Shown here in pieces: positions 8,964 through 17,477 of a stretch of DNA of 64,000 nt (the first letter of the stretch is position 1; every line of letters starts with the position of its first letter). A program made the translations under genes and the position numbers. The notes beneath the pieces were generated by a model. It had not been told where the DNA came from and did no database searches. It saw only the letters and a list, made by a program, of their open reading frames with translations. Source of the DNA: JARLFX01 sp036404255 (GTDB lineage Bacteria > Acidobacteriota > Terriglobia > Terriglobales > Acidobacteriaceae); contig DASWOP010000179.1 of the NCBI GenBank assembly GCA_036404255.1, forward strand, positions 1 through 64,000, written 5' to 3'.

Positions 8964-9276
8964 TTGCGGAATCGGCGAGCCTCACGTGTTGGGACGTCGC
9001 AATGGCCCGACATGTAGTTTGCCCTTCTCGGAGATTAAAGTCGATAAATCATTTGTAATGCAGGCACAAAAATCACAAGGGTCACGCACAATCATCAAAT
9101 CCATCGTCGATCTTGGCCGCAGCCTCGGTCTCCTTGTCGCAGCAGAGGGGGTTGAAGATCAAGAGACATTGGATTATCTCAACAGCCTGGGATGTGATCT
9201 GGCCCAAAGCTACTTTATTTCACGTCCCATGCCGGGAGATGCCGCCCGTAACTGGGTAGAGCAGCGACACCCATAA
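8956..9276 (+). pseudogene. EAL phosphodiesterase remnant, C-terminal third
   Basis: In a frame different from the cyclase, residues resembling a degraded DDFGTG box (VDDCGIG, from 8956) are followed by PFSEIKVDKSFV, VAAEGVEDQETLDYLNSLGC and QSYFISRPMP, the C-terminal third of an EAL c-di-GMP phosphodiesterase. The EAL motif itself and about 130 upstream residues are absent, so it cannot be active. It overlaps the last codons of the GGDEF gene, consistent with deletion of the middle of a neighbouring EAL gene or of a former GGDEF-EAL pair. Confidence 0.8.
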
Positions 9277-9471
9277 CTATCAGGCTGACTGTGCGACGCC
9301 CTAAGGGTCATCCACAGAATACAAGGACGGCACTTGGCTTATAGCTTGATCGCTCCAATCGCTTTCCAGAAGCAGGTGCGGGCCTTTTAAATCTCGCTGT
9401 TCCAGTTTTACAGAAGCATTCTACGCAGTCCAATCGTTGACGCATCCAGCCGATTCACCCTCCGTTTAACT

Positions 9472-10239
9472 TCATGCGAGATTCTTAAGAGGGCTAAAGT
9501 CTAGTTTCAGAACCTGTGAGAGTTCCATCGGCCAGCCAAATAAATAACCCTGCCCCGCATCACATCCCAAATCCAGAAGAATACATCTCTGTTCTTCCGT
9601 TTCCAGTCCTTCACCAAGCACCCGGATATTCAAACTGTGCGCCATCTGCATGATCGCGGTAACGATCTGACGAGTGATTGGATCCTCTACGATATCGCGG
9701 ACAAAGCTTTGGTTGATTTTTAAATGGTTCACGGCAAACCGCCTAAGATAGGCCAGATTGGAATATCCCGTGCCAAAATCATCCACGGCAATTTGTAAGC
9801 CAATATCGGTCAACTCTCCTAAGACAGCTTCGGCAGAGCGGCCCTGTTTCATGAAGGTAGACTCTGTGACTTCTATGATGAAACGCTCCGGTTCCAGACC
9901 CACGCCCTTCAACGCTTCCAGGATGGCACTCCTGAGCGTTACATCGTCGTAGATCTGCACTGCGGAAAAGTTCACTGCAAAGCACAGTGGATAGCTTTCC
10001 CAGATCCCTGATAACCCAGCTATCTGAGAAGCTACGGTTTTCAATATCCAGGCTCCAAAGAGCCGCATCAGGCCAGCCCGTTCAGCTAGCGGAATAAATT
10101 GTGCCGGAGGCACATCCCCCAGCACCGGATGGTGCCATCGGGCCAGAGCTTCAAACCCAAAAATCCCATTATCACTAAGTCGGACCAGCGGTTGCCACAC
10201 AATCGACAGGCGGCCTTCCTGCAGGCTCGAGCGTAAAGC
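9472..10239 (-). pseudogene. EAL phosphodiesterase, 5'-truncated
   Basis: The open frame from a GTG at 10200 gives 242 residues with a nearly complete EAL domain: GFEALARW, NFSAVQ, EVTES, DDFGTGYS, GEGLETEEQ and GQGYLFGWP. The usual KID is KIN (LKINQSFV). Domain similarity continues upstream of the GTG (ALRSSLQEGRLSI) to an in-frame TAG at 10240-10242, so the start and any N-terminal sensor or GGDEF domain are lost. A transposase tail lies directly upstream and probably caused the loss. All metal ligands visible in the family motifs are kept, so a short protein could still hydrolyse c-di-GMP if translated from the GTG. Confidence 0.8.
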
Positions 10240-10263
10240 CTATGCCGTCAGCGCCTCCACGGC

Positions 10264-10395
10264 CAGTTCGCTCCTTATAAAAACTTCTTAGACAAACTCA
10301 AGCTATTCCGCGCCATCGCCACCAGATACGACAAAACAGCTCGCAACTTTCTCGCTGCCATTCACCTCGCTACCACCTCCATCTGGCTTATTTGA
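10264..10395 (+). pseudogene. IS5-type transposase tail
   Basis: Frame 1 reads KNFLDKLKLFRAIATRYDKT, then ARNFLAAIHLATTSIWLI and TGA at 10393-10395: the typical C-terminus of a short IS5/IS427-group transposase. Only about 43 codons remain. It abuts the truncated EAL gene on the opposite strand and marks the probable breakpoint. It is not the same IS type as the tail at 1-192. Confidence 0.8.
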
Positions 10396-10441
10396 TGGCA
10401 CCCCCTAGCTTTCACCTGACTATTTAACTTGGTAATCATAT

Positions 10442-12793
10442 TTACTTGAGTTCAATCGTCACCTCATCAATTTTTCCTGTAAAGCGATTCGGTGATGCAT
10501 AATCCGGACTTACGGGCGAACCAAGATCGCTTCCTATATCCAGGGTTTCACTGGGGTGCACGTTTACGTTGACGAATTGTGCCTGTCCCTCCGCTTTTCC
10601 ATTGATGGTTAGCTGCCCAACTCCGGAGATCACCTTGCGTGGAGTGAGTTGTGTTACCTGCTGTGCCGTGTATCCACCGGCTCCTGGAGTGAGACTCAGC
10701 ACAATATGTGCCTTGCCTGATTGGAGAGGATCAGATGCGACAAGTTGTCCTGACCTGTTTCCGAATGCATTGATTTCGTAGACGACTCGATGGTCCCTTA
10801 CGAAAAGACTGAATCCCCCATATCTGCTACCTTGCGCAAAAATCACACCATTCGCGCCTGACCGAGGCACTTCGATATCAGCGGTGATCATGTACGCATG
10901 TCCTGCGAGTGAAGGAGCGATGCGCGGAACAATGCGGCCTACTCCTTCGCGATAGGTAAATACAGTCTGTCCTTTAGCTTGGCCCACAGCATATCCTGGC
11001 GATCTCGGGAGCAAGGGATATGCTTGGTTGCGATTCGCTTCTTCATTGAAGAGCTGCTGAAGTTCTTTCAGCTTTTCTGGATTTTGTTCGGACAGATCGT
11101 GTGCCTGACTGTAATCCGCGTTGAGGTTGTAAAGCTCCCATGGGTGTTCATTCAGATCCGGTTCTTTACCTGCGACTGGAAGCTGTTCCCATGTGGAGCG
11201 GAATCGATTGCCTGCCCACCAGCCGTCCTTGTAGATGGCAATGTTCCCACTCGTGGCAAAATATTGGGTGTGATGGTGGCTTGGCTCGCTCGAGTGATCA
11301 AAAGTATAAGCGAGGCTGCTGCCTTCAAGTGGAGTCTGAGCGACTCCATTCACGGATGCTGGAGGCTTTATCCCAATGATGTCATAGAGAGTCGACGCAA
11401 TATCATTCACATGAGCGAATTGGCTCCGCACTCCACCAGCATCTTTGATGTGGCCCGGCCATGATACGACCAATGGATCGGTGGTGCCTCCCAGGTGCGA
11501 AGCGTCCTGCTTGGTTCCCTGAAAAGGCGAACTCAACGCCCACGCCCACGCTGCGGCATAGTGGTTCATGTACATCTCACTACCCAGCAGATCGGCGGTG
11601 TCCAAACGTTCTTCAACCGTTTTTGCGCGTCCGGTTACATCATGCGCATCATTGCCATCGAGCCCACCTTCGGCGCTCGCTCCGTTGTCACCAAAGATTT
11701 CAAGCACGATTGTGTTGTCTGCCTGCCCTTCTTCATGGATCGCATCAAGAAGCCGGCCTATCTCATAATCTGTTTGCGTCGTGTAACCAGCATAGACCTC
11801 GGCCTGATGGGCCAGCAGCTTTTTCTGCGCGGGTGTCAGAGAATCCCAGGCGGGAAGCCCGTCTGGACGTGGTGTCAGCTCTGCATTGGCGGGTATGACC
11901 CCGAGAGCTTTCTGCCGCGCAAAGGTTTCTTCGCGCAGCTTATCCCAACCTTTATCGAACTTACCCTTATATGGCTCAATCCACTTTTGGGCGACCTGAT
12001 GAGGAGTGTGAACTGCTCCCGTGGCGTAGTAGAGGAAGAAGGGCTTATCCTTCGCAACAGCGTCGTGTTGATGCAACCAGCGGATCGCATCATCGGTAAT
12101 ATCCGTTGTGAAGTGATACCCCTGCTGTGGAGTCAATTGCGGTTCGACCGGGGTATTATCACGGTAAATGCGTGGATAGTACTGGTTATCTGCAGCAGCC
12201 AGAAAACCATAAAAGTGCTCGAACCCAAGTCCAGTCGGCCAACGATCAAATGGTCCTGCCGGGCTCACCTGCCATGCAGGAGTGTTATGCCACTTCCCTA
12301 CCGCTGCGGTGCTATAGCCATTCTCCTTTAGAATTTCCGCGATCGTGGCCGAGCTTTTTGGAAGAAGTGAGTTATAGCCGGGATATCCGCTTGCGCCTTC
12401 GGCGATAGTGCCAAAACCAACCTCGTGATTATTGCGGCCCGTGAGCAGTGCGGCTCGCGTGGGAGAGCAGAGGGAATTGACGTGAAAGCTGTTGTACCGC
12501 AGCCCTGAAGCTGCAAGCTTATCGAAGCTGGGAGTCGTTATCGGTCCGCCAAACGCCGTTGTGGTACCGAAACCTACGTCATCTACCAGGACCAACAAGA
12601 CATTCGGCGCACCAGCAGGAGCCTTGGGACTCTCGGGCCAGAATGGACGTTCATTTCCGGATCGGGCCACTGCGGTATGCCTTGGTGAGCTGTCTTGACG
12701 CGGGGCTGTAGCATCCACGGTCTGTGCTAAAGAAAAGCAGCTTGTTGCCAAGGTGGCGCTTAGCAGTAATCCAGTTCTCTGTGTGACTTTCAT
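10442..12793 (-). CDS. Exported arylsulfatase, AtsA-like (S1 family)
   Basis: 783 residues from the ATG at 12793, which has GAGAGG upstream and opens a signal peptide (MKVTQRTGLLLSATLATSC...SLAQ; a Cys in the hydrophobic part could suggest a lipoprotein). A longer frame to 12838 lacks such a site. The sulfatase signature CSPTR places the formylglycine Cys at residue 109, with VLVDDVGFG (metal-binding Asp pair) before it and VGKWH after it. The layout is that of Pseudomonas AtsA-type arylsulfatases, extended by ~150 residues with a beta-rich C-terminal part that may bind carbohydrate. It would hydrolyse sulfate esters in the periplasm or outside the cell after modification by FGE (29302-30255). 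Confidence 0.93.
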   Translation of the reverse strand: MKVTQRTGLLLSATLATSCFSLAQTVDATAPRQDSSPRHTAVARSGNERPFWPESPKAPAGAPNVLLVLVDDVGFGTTTAFGGPITTPSFDKLAASGLRYNSFHVNSLCSPTRAALLTGRNNHEVGFGTIAEGASGYPGYNSLLPKSSATIAEILKENGYSTAAVGKWHNTPAWQVSPAGPFDRWPTGLGFEHFYGFLAAADNQYYPRIYRDNTPVEPQLTPQQGYHFTTDITDDAIRWLHQHDAVAKDKPFFLYYATGAVHTPHQVAQKWIEPYKGKFDKGWDKLREETFARQKALGVIPANAELTPRPDGLPAWDSLTPAQKKLLAHQAEVYAGYTTQTDYEIGRLLDAIHEEGQADNTIVLEIFGDNGASAEGGLDGNDAHDVTGRAKTVEERLDTADLLGSEMYMNHYAAAWAWALSSPFQGTKQDASHLGGTTDPLVVSWPGHIKDAGGVRSQFAHVNDIASTLYDIIGIKPPASVNGVAQTPLEGSSLAYTFDHSSEPSHHHTQYFATSGNIAIYKDGWWAGNRFRSTWEQLPVAGKEPDLNEHPWELYNLNADYSQAHDLSEQNPEKLKELQQLFNEEANRNQAYPLLPRSPGYAVGQAKGQTVFTYREGVGRIVPRIAPSLAGHAYMITADIEVPRSGANGVIFAQGSRYGGFSLFVRDHRVVYEINAFGNRSGQLVASDPLQSGKAHIVLSLTPGAGGYTAQQVTQLTPRKVISGVGQLTINGKAEGQAQFVNVNVHPSETLDIGSDLGSPVSPDYASPNRFTGKIDEVTIELK

Positions 12794-13388
12794 TGCAAAC
12801 CTCTCAGTGCGAGATAAATTAGGTATTTGAGCGTTCAAATCGAGCTGATTATCGAGATTGATATATGTGCCCAGAATGCGATCTCATGAGCGTTTGGGCA
12901 CGTTAAAATACAAATGCCCACAATGTAGGTGGGCATACGGCAACGTCATACAGGCTCTAGTCGAGCGTGCTCAGAAGCGTCGGCGGATGCCGGCGTTGCA
13001 ACAATAAAGGTTGCTCCGAGTGAATCGCATAGATGAAACATAGCACGTAGGAGATGATGATGCAAGGCGGATACCGTTGTATCTCGTCTGAGGCACTGGT
13101 GAGCGGATCGATATGAATCATGGTTTCGGCAGAGTTGTGGCGTAGCCGAACATCTCTTTGGCTCATTCGATCAAGGTTCCCGTGTCGCCCTTGCACGGGA
13201 CAGTTTCCTCTATCTAAATCACAGCGATCAACGGAAGATATTTTCTAATATTTCGGAGTCATGCCGCACTTATGTTTACGTCCGGACCATCGCATGGAGA
13301 GATCGTCGGGCGTTCACGAACCTGCGCCAGCGGACGCGCAGGCTTGCGTCGTCCTTATGTCCTCCTCGCTGCCTGGCGAAGTAGTTCC
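12794..13388. other. Intergenic region between two sulfatase genes
   Basis: I see no convincing gene. A 79-codon minus-strand frame (12957-13196) has no recognisable family and no good start. The stretch contains a perfect 8-bp hairpin at 12914-12936, and presumably the promoter of the sulfatase starting at 12793. Confidence 0.5.
12914..12936. promoter_or_regulatory. Hairpin ATGCCCAC-N7-GTGGGCAT
   Basis: A perfect 8-bp inverted repeat with a 7-nt spacer, about 120 bp upstream of the AtsA-like sulfatase start. No T-run follows on either strand. It could be an operator; function unproven. Confidence 0.4.
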
Positions 13389-14969
13389 TTACGCAAATAC
13401 AGGAACGCCTACCGACTTCTCACCGGAATCACCAGGGAACCACTTATCGAGAATCCCCTGCAACTGGACCAGATCCTGCTTCACATTCGTTGCGGTGTTC
13501 ACGATGTTGCGGCCGTGAGTCCAGCGGGATTCGTACCAGGAACCGCTCTGGAACTCATCGTTATGGTCTTTACGCCATTGTTCTGAGAGCTGCCGCAGGT
13601 GCGCGAGAGTTGCGGCGTGGGAAGAGTCTTCCGCAAGGTTCGTCATCTGGAAAGGATCGCGGCGATGGTTGAACAGCAACTCTCGTCGATCACGGTGGTA
13701 GATCGCATAGGTGAACTCATGCGTTCGCAGAGCTCGCCATTCTGAACCATCGGTCCACGCCGCGGTGGCTCCCATCCCCTGCAGATGGGCGGCCTCAATG
13801 TCGGGCGCTGAGGAACCGAGTGCATGGCCGCTGAGGTCCTGTCCTTCCACAGTCCGCGGAACGGGCAGACCCAGCATCGACAACACCGTCGGCATGATGT
13901 CGGGGGTTCCTAACAGAGCGTCGCTGACAGTCTTGGGGCGTATCTTTTCCGGCCAACGGACGACGAACGGCACTCTAGCTGCCTCTTCGTAGAAGATCAG
14001 CTTACCCTGGCGTCCGTGCGATCCGAACATCTCGCCATGGTCCGAGGTAAAGACAAAGATGGTGTTCTCCGCGAGCTTGGTTTTTTCGAGCGTGTCCAGT
14101 AGACGGCCCAAATTCCAATCAAGATTAGCCGTCATGGCGTAGTACACGCGCAGCCACTCCGGCTGACGCTTCTGGTACCCGGGAGATAGCTTCTGCCAAT
14201 TGTCCGCGTAAGGATCGGACACCGCGGAAAAGTTCGGTGGAAGCGGTAGGTTCGTATTTCGATAGAGCTCGGCATACTCCGGTGGCACGTTATTCAGACC
14301 CCACGGCGAGTGGGGCGGGCCCCAGGAAAGGAACAGGGCAAAGGGTTCGCTCTCGTGCTCTCGCGACTTCAGATAATCGATCGCCACATCCGTCTGCGCG
14401 TCGGGCTCAAACTGCTTGCGGATGTGCGGCGTGGCATTGTTGAGGAAGTACGGCGAATGAAAGTACGAATGGTTGAAATTGTACGCTGCCCAGTAGTTGT
14501 CAAAGCCCAGCCGATATGGCCCCGGCGGCACAAAGCCGTTCTTGACCAGATCGTGATGTCCCAGTTCGGCGGCCCACATATGCCATTTGCCGATGTACGC
14601 AGTCTGATACCCACCCTTCGTCAATGAATGGCCGAAGCACTCGTGTTCCGGGCTAAGACGCAGTTCGTTGATGACCATTCCCGTACTGGACTGGTACTTC
14701 CCTGTCATGAGGGATGCACGGTACGGCGCGCAAACAGGTGTCGACGAAACCGCCTGGCGGAAATTACATCCCTGCGCAGCCAGCTTATCGAGGTTTGGTG
14801 TGCGTGCGTACTCGTCCCCAGCGTATCCGCAGCTTGAATAGCGCAGTTGATCCGCGAAGACGTATACAAGGTTTGGTTTCTGACCGCCGGACGAAGACCA
14901 TGCCTTTGCCGGCAGTGCTGCGGAGCCGATACCAGCTGCAGCGCCCTTGAGAAAATCGCGTCTGTCCAT
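13389..14969 (-). CDS. Tat-exported sulfatase (S1 family)
   Basis: 526 residues starting with a Tat signal (MDRRDFLKGAAAGIGSAALPAKA). The signature CAPYR places the modified Cys at residue 80; VYVFADQLRY carries the N-terminal metal ligand (Asp-Gln form), and FTSDHGEMFGSHGRQGK the second metal-binding Asp-His pair. A C-terminal YNHRRDPFQMTNLA-like segment is typical of S1 sulfatases. The substrate cannot be told from sequence. It is divergent from the sulfatase at 15508 across a 538-bp intergenic region and shares strand with the 10442 gene. Confidence 0.93.
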   Translation of the reverse strand: MDRRDFLKGAAAGIGSAALPAKAWSSSGGQKPNLVYVFADQLRYSSCGYAGDEYARTPNLDKLAAQGCNFRQAVSSTPVCAPYRASLMTGKYQSSTGMVINELRLSPEHECFGHSLTKGGYQTAYIGKWHMWAAELGHHDLVKNGFVPPGPYRLGFDNYWAAYNFNHSYFHSPYFLNNATPHIRKQFEPDAQTDVAIDYLKSREHESEPFALFLSWGPPHSPWGLNNVPPEYAELYRNTNLPLPPNFSAVSDPYADNWQKLSPGYQKRQPEWLRVYYAMTANLDWNLGRLLDTLEKTKLAENTIFVFTSDHGEMFGSHGRQGKLIFYEEAARVPFVVRWPEKIRPKTVSDALLGTPDIMPTVLSMLGLPVPRTVEGQDLSGHALGSSAPDIEAAHLQGMGATAAWTDGSEWRALRTHEFTYAIYHRDRRELLFNHRRDPFQMTNLAEDSSHAATLAHLRQLSEQWRKDHNDEFQSGSWYESRWTHGRNIVNTATNVKQDLVQLQGILDKWFPGDSGEKSVGVPVFA

Positions 14970-15507
14970 TTCCCTCTGCCTTTGCTAAACAGCGTGCTCA
15001 ATCTATTTCAACGGGAGGTCTTGCGAGGACTAGCCGAACCACCCTGAGGACCTATGGAAAATTGTCAGGTAATCAGAACAAAAGACGCGCAACACACCAG
15101 CCTGGCCCAGGATCAGCAACAACAGGCGGTCTGCGGGTAAGCGTTCATAAAACGGAGTCTACGAAAGCAATTCTTAAATGTCAAAGAGAGTCGCGCAAAA
15201 TCGGGGTCGATAATTTCTGAACCACCACCTGAGAACAGCGAGCGAGCCAACGCTAACGACTCCATATGCTTCGTGACTGCAAAGGCGCTTTGTATTATGC
15301 TCGTGGCATGTGCTGTGTTCGAAACACACTCTGCCGTCTTTGTTGTCGCTAAACGCGGACACCCGAACGATTCCTGCCTTTCGCAGCGTCCACGCACACA
15401 TCCTTTTATCAAAATTGTCACCTCATGCTTACGCCGGACATACATGCAGATGTCTACTGTGGCGCTTCCATCCGGACTTACCCGTCTTTTCCGAAGTGGA
15501 GTGAACT
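14970..15507. other. Divergent intergenic region, no gene seen
   Basis: It separates two divergent sulfatase genes. Several open frames of 60-110 codons exist on both strands but none resembles a protein family or has a good start. Promoters for both sulfatases are presumably here. Confidence 0.5.
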
Positions 15508-16947
15508 ATGAATCGTCGTGAGTTTCTCAAGCAGAGCGCAGCCGCTTCCCTGGTCGCGACAGCGGCGCACGCGACACCTGCCCAACCGCCTTTCAACAAG
15601 AGGTTGAATGTGTTGTATGTCTTCAGCGACCAGCACAGAGCAGCATCGCTACCGGGTGAGCCCTTCAGTCAGGTTGAGGCCCCAACGCTCGATCGATTTC
15701 GACGTCAGAATCTATCAATGGACAGTTGCATCTCCAACTATCCTCTGTGCGTGCCGCACCGCGCTATTCTGATGAGCGGACTCTACCCGAACCAATCTCA
15801 TGTGACCAGCAATGGGGACTCGCTTCAACCTGCTGTCCCAGGCCTGGGAGAGACGTTCAAGAAAGCCGGCTACCACACGGGGTATGTAGGCAAATGGCAC
15901 CTCTATCGTGGTGAAGACCAGTTTGTTCCGAAAGGTCCCTACCGCTTTGGATTCGACGACTGGCACGCCTGGGCAAACACCAACAAGCATTACGATGGCG
16001 TCACCTTCGATCCGGAGACCGGAGAGCGAAAGACAATGCCCGGCTATCAGCCCACGCGCATGACCGACCAGGCGATTGAGTTCGTGAACAATCAAAAGGG
16101 GCAGGACAAACCATGGCTCCTGGTCGTCAGCTGGAACCCACCGCACCCACCATATAACCCGCCTGCAGAGGACCTCGATCGCTACGACGCGAGCACGCTT
16201 AAGTTCCGCCCGAACGTCCGTTTGCCTATTCCTGCGGACCGCTCAGTGCAGGCCTGGACCGCGCTGCAATCCTTCGACACGCTGCACGAAGCTCAGCAGG
16301 GCTACTACGGTGGGATCACGGCAATCGACAAAGAGTTCGCGCGCCTTTTGAAGACGTTGGACGACAATGGCATGATAGACAACACCATCATCGTCTATAC
16401 CTCAGACCACGGCGATCTGATGGGTTCGCATGGGCACATGGCCAAGCAGATGCCTCATGAAGAATCCTGCCGAGTTCCCTTCTTTCTTCACCACCCTAAA
16501 GCGAAGACTCCGCGGGCTTCAGATGCGTTGTTCGCCTCTATAGATATCTATCCAACGCTCTGCGGGCTGGCAGGCATTCCTGCTCCGCAACATTGCTCGG
16601 GACGGGATTTTTCCTCGCACATGCTGGGCAGGCACTCTTTCAAGGAGAGAGAGATGGTGTTTCTCATGAACAACCAGGGGCCACCGAATCGTCAAGAAGT
16701 GAACACGCCAACATACCGAGGGTTGCGCACGAAGACACATACGTATGCCGTGCAATTGGATGGTCGATGGGTGTTGTATGACAACACAGCCGATCCATAC
16801 CAAATGAAGAACCTCATCTCCAATCCAAAATACAGCAAACTCATCGAGAAGTTCGACGCTGCGCTTATCGCTTGGAGTAAGTCAACTGGCGACGCCTTTC
16901 CATACGAAACTGCGCTGAAGTCCTATTCGGTTTATCCCGGAGCTTAG
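15508..16947 (+). CDS. Tat-exported sulfatase (S1 family)
   Basis: 479 residues with a Tat signal (MNRREFLKQSAAASLVATAAHA). The Cys of CVPHR (residue 81) is the formylglycine site; VFSDQHR holds the first metal ligand, and YTSDHGDLMGSHGHMAK the second metal pair. VGKWHLYRG carries the conserved Lys and His. It closely resembles the sulfatase at 21102-22550 (shared ISNYPLCxP and SIDIYPTLCG segments), so these two are probably paralogues. It lies upstream of, and in line with, the receptor gene at 17478, separated by a 530-bp leader. Confidence 0.93.
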   Translation: MNRREFLKQSAAASLVATAAHATPAQPPFNKRLNVLYVFSDQHRAASLPGEPFSQVEAPTLDRFRRQNLSMDSCISNYPLCVPHRAILMSGLYPNQSHVTSNGDSLQPAVPGLGETFKKAGYHTGYVGKWHLYRGEDQFVPKGPYRFGFDDWHAWANTNKHYDGVTFDPETGERKTMPGYQPTRMTDQAIEFVNNQKGQDKPWLLVVSWNPPHPPYNPPAEDLDRYDASTLKFRPNVRLPIPADRSVQAWTALQSFDTLHEAQQGYYGGITAIDKEFARLLKTLDDNGMIDNTIIVYTSDHGDLMGSHGHMAKQMPHEESCRVPFFLHHPKAKTPRASDALFASIDIYPTLCGLAGIPAPQHCSGRDFSSHMLGRHSFKEREMVFLMNNQGPPNRQEVNTPTYRGLRTKTHTYAVQLDGRWVLYDNTADPYQMKNLISNPKYSKLIEKFDAALIAWSKSTGDAFPYETALKSYSVYPGA

Positions 16948-17004
16948 TCATTTTCACGCTTCCCTTTGCAAATCCCTCGATGCAGATACGCTCATCGAGC
17001 ATCT

Positions 17005-17057
17005 CTGCCAACACAAGCCTGGGCCTAGTTATAGGGAAACGCGCTTCGTGTTGGCAG
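17005..17057 (+). promoter_or_regulatory. Long-armed hairpin in leader of receptor gene
   Basis: CTGCCAACACAAGC (17005-17018) pairs with GCTTCGTGTTGGCAG (17043-17057): 14 bp with one bulged C and a 24-nt loop. It lies 57 nt after the sulfatase stop and about 420 nt before the receptor start. No T-run follows, so a simple terminator is unlikely; RNA processing or attenuation between the two genes is possible. The rest of 16948-17477 shows no gene. Confidence 0.5.
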
Positions 17058-17477
17058 CAGATCACTACTGAGTCTGCGGCTTATCCTTACCGGCGAAGTG
17101 TGTTTTGAAGACTTTGACAATCTAACTACTCTTTCGTATCCTAACGTCTGTGAACCCCTACAGACAGACCGCCTGTTGTTGTTGTCGCTAGTTTCGCTAT
17201 CGAAGCGGTGTCTGTGTTCCCTGCATAAATTTCTCCTTATTTTTAGTGCGCGGCAGCGATGCCGGGCAGCTTCGAGAAGCGATTCCTAGGATCGTTGCGG
17301 GCACCACCTTCGGGGTTTGCTTCTGACTCAATCGAGCCGTTCGGCTCTGCCTTCCAAGCTTCCCTGATCTTCTTTTCACTCCGCCTCTTTATGCATGTGC
17401 GCCGTGCTGCAATGCTGCCGGCCTTCGCTTGAGCAGGCTTACCCACTTGTTGTCATGTGTTCTTTCAGGAGTCGCCG

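Noticed and set aside
12957..13196. 79-codon minus-strand ORF as a gene
   Set aside because: No ribosome-binding site, no family resemblance in any frame, and it lies in an intergenic region; likely chance.
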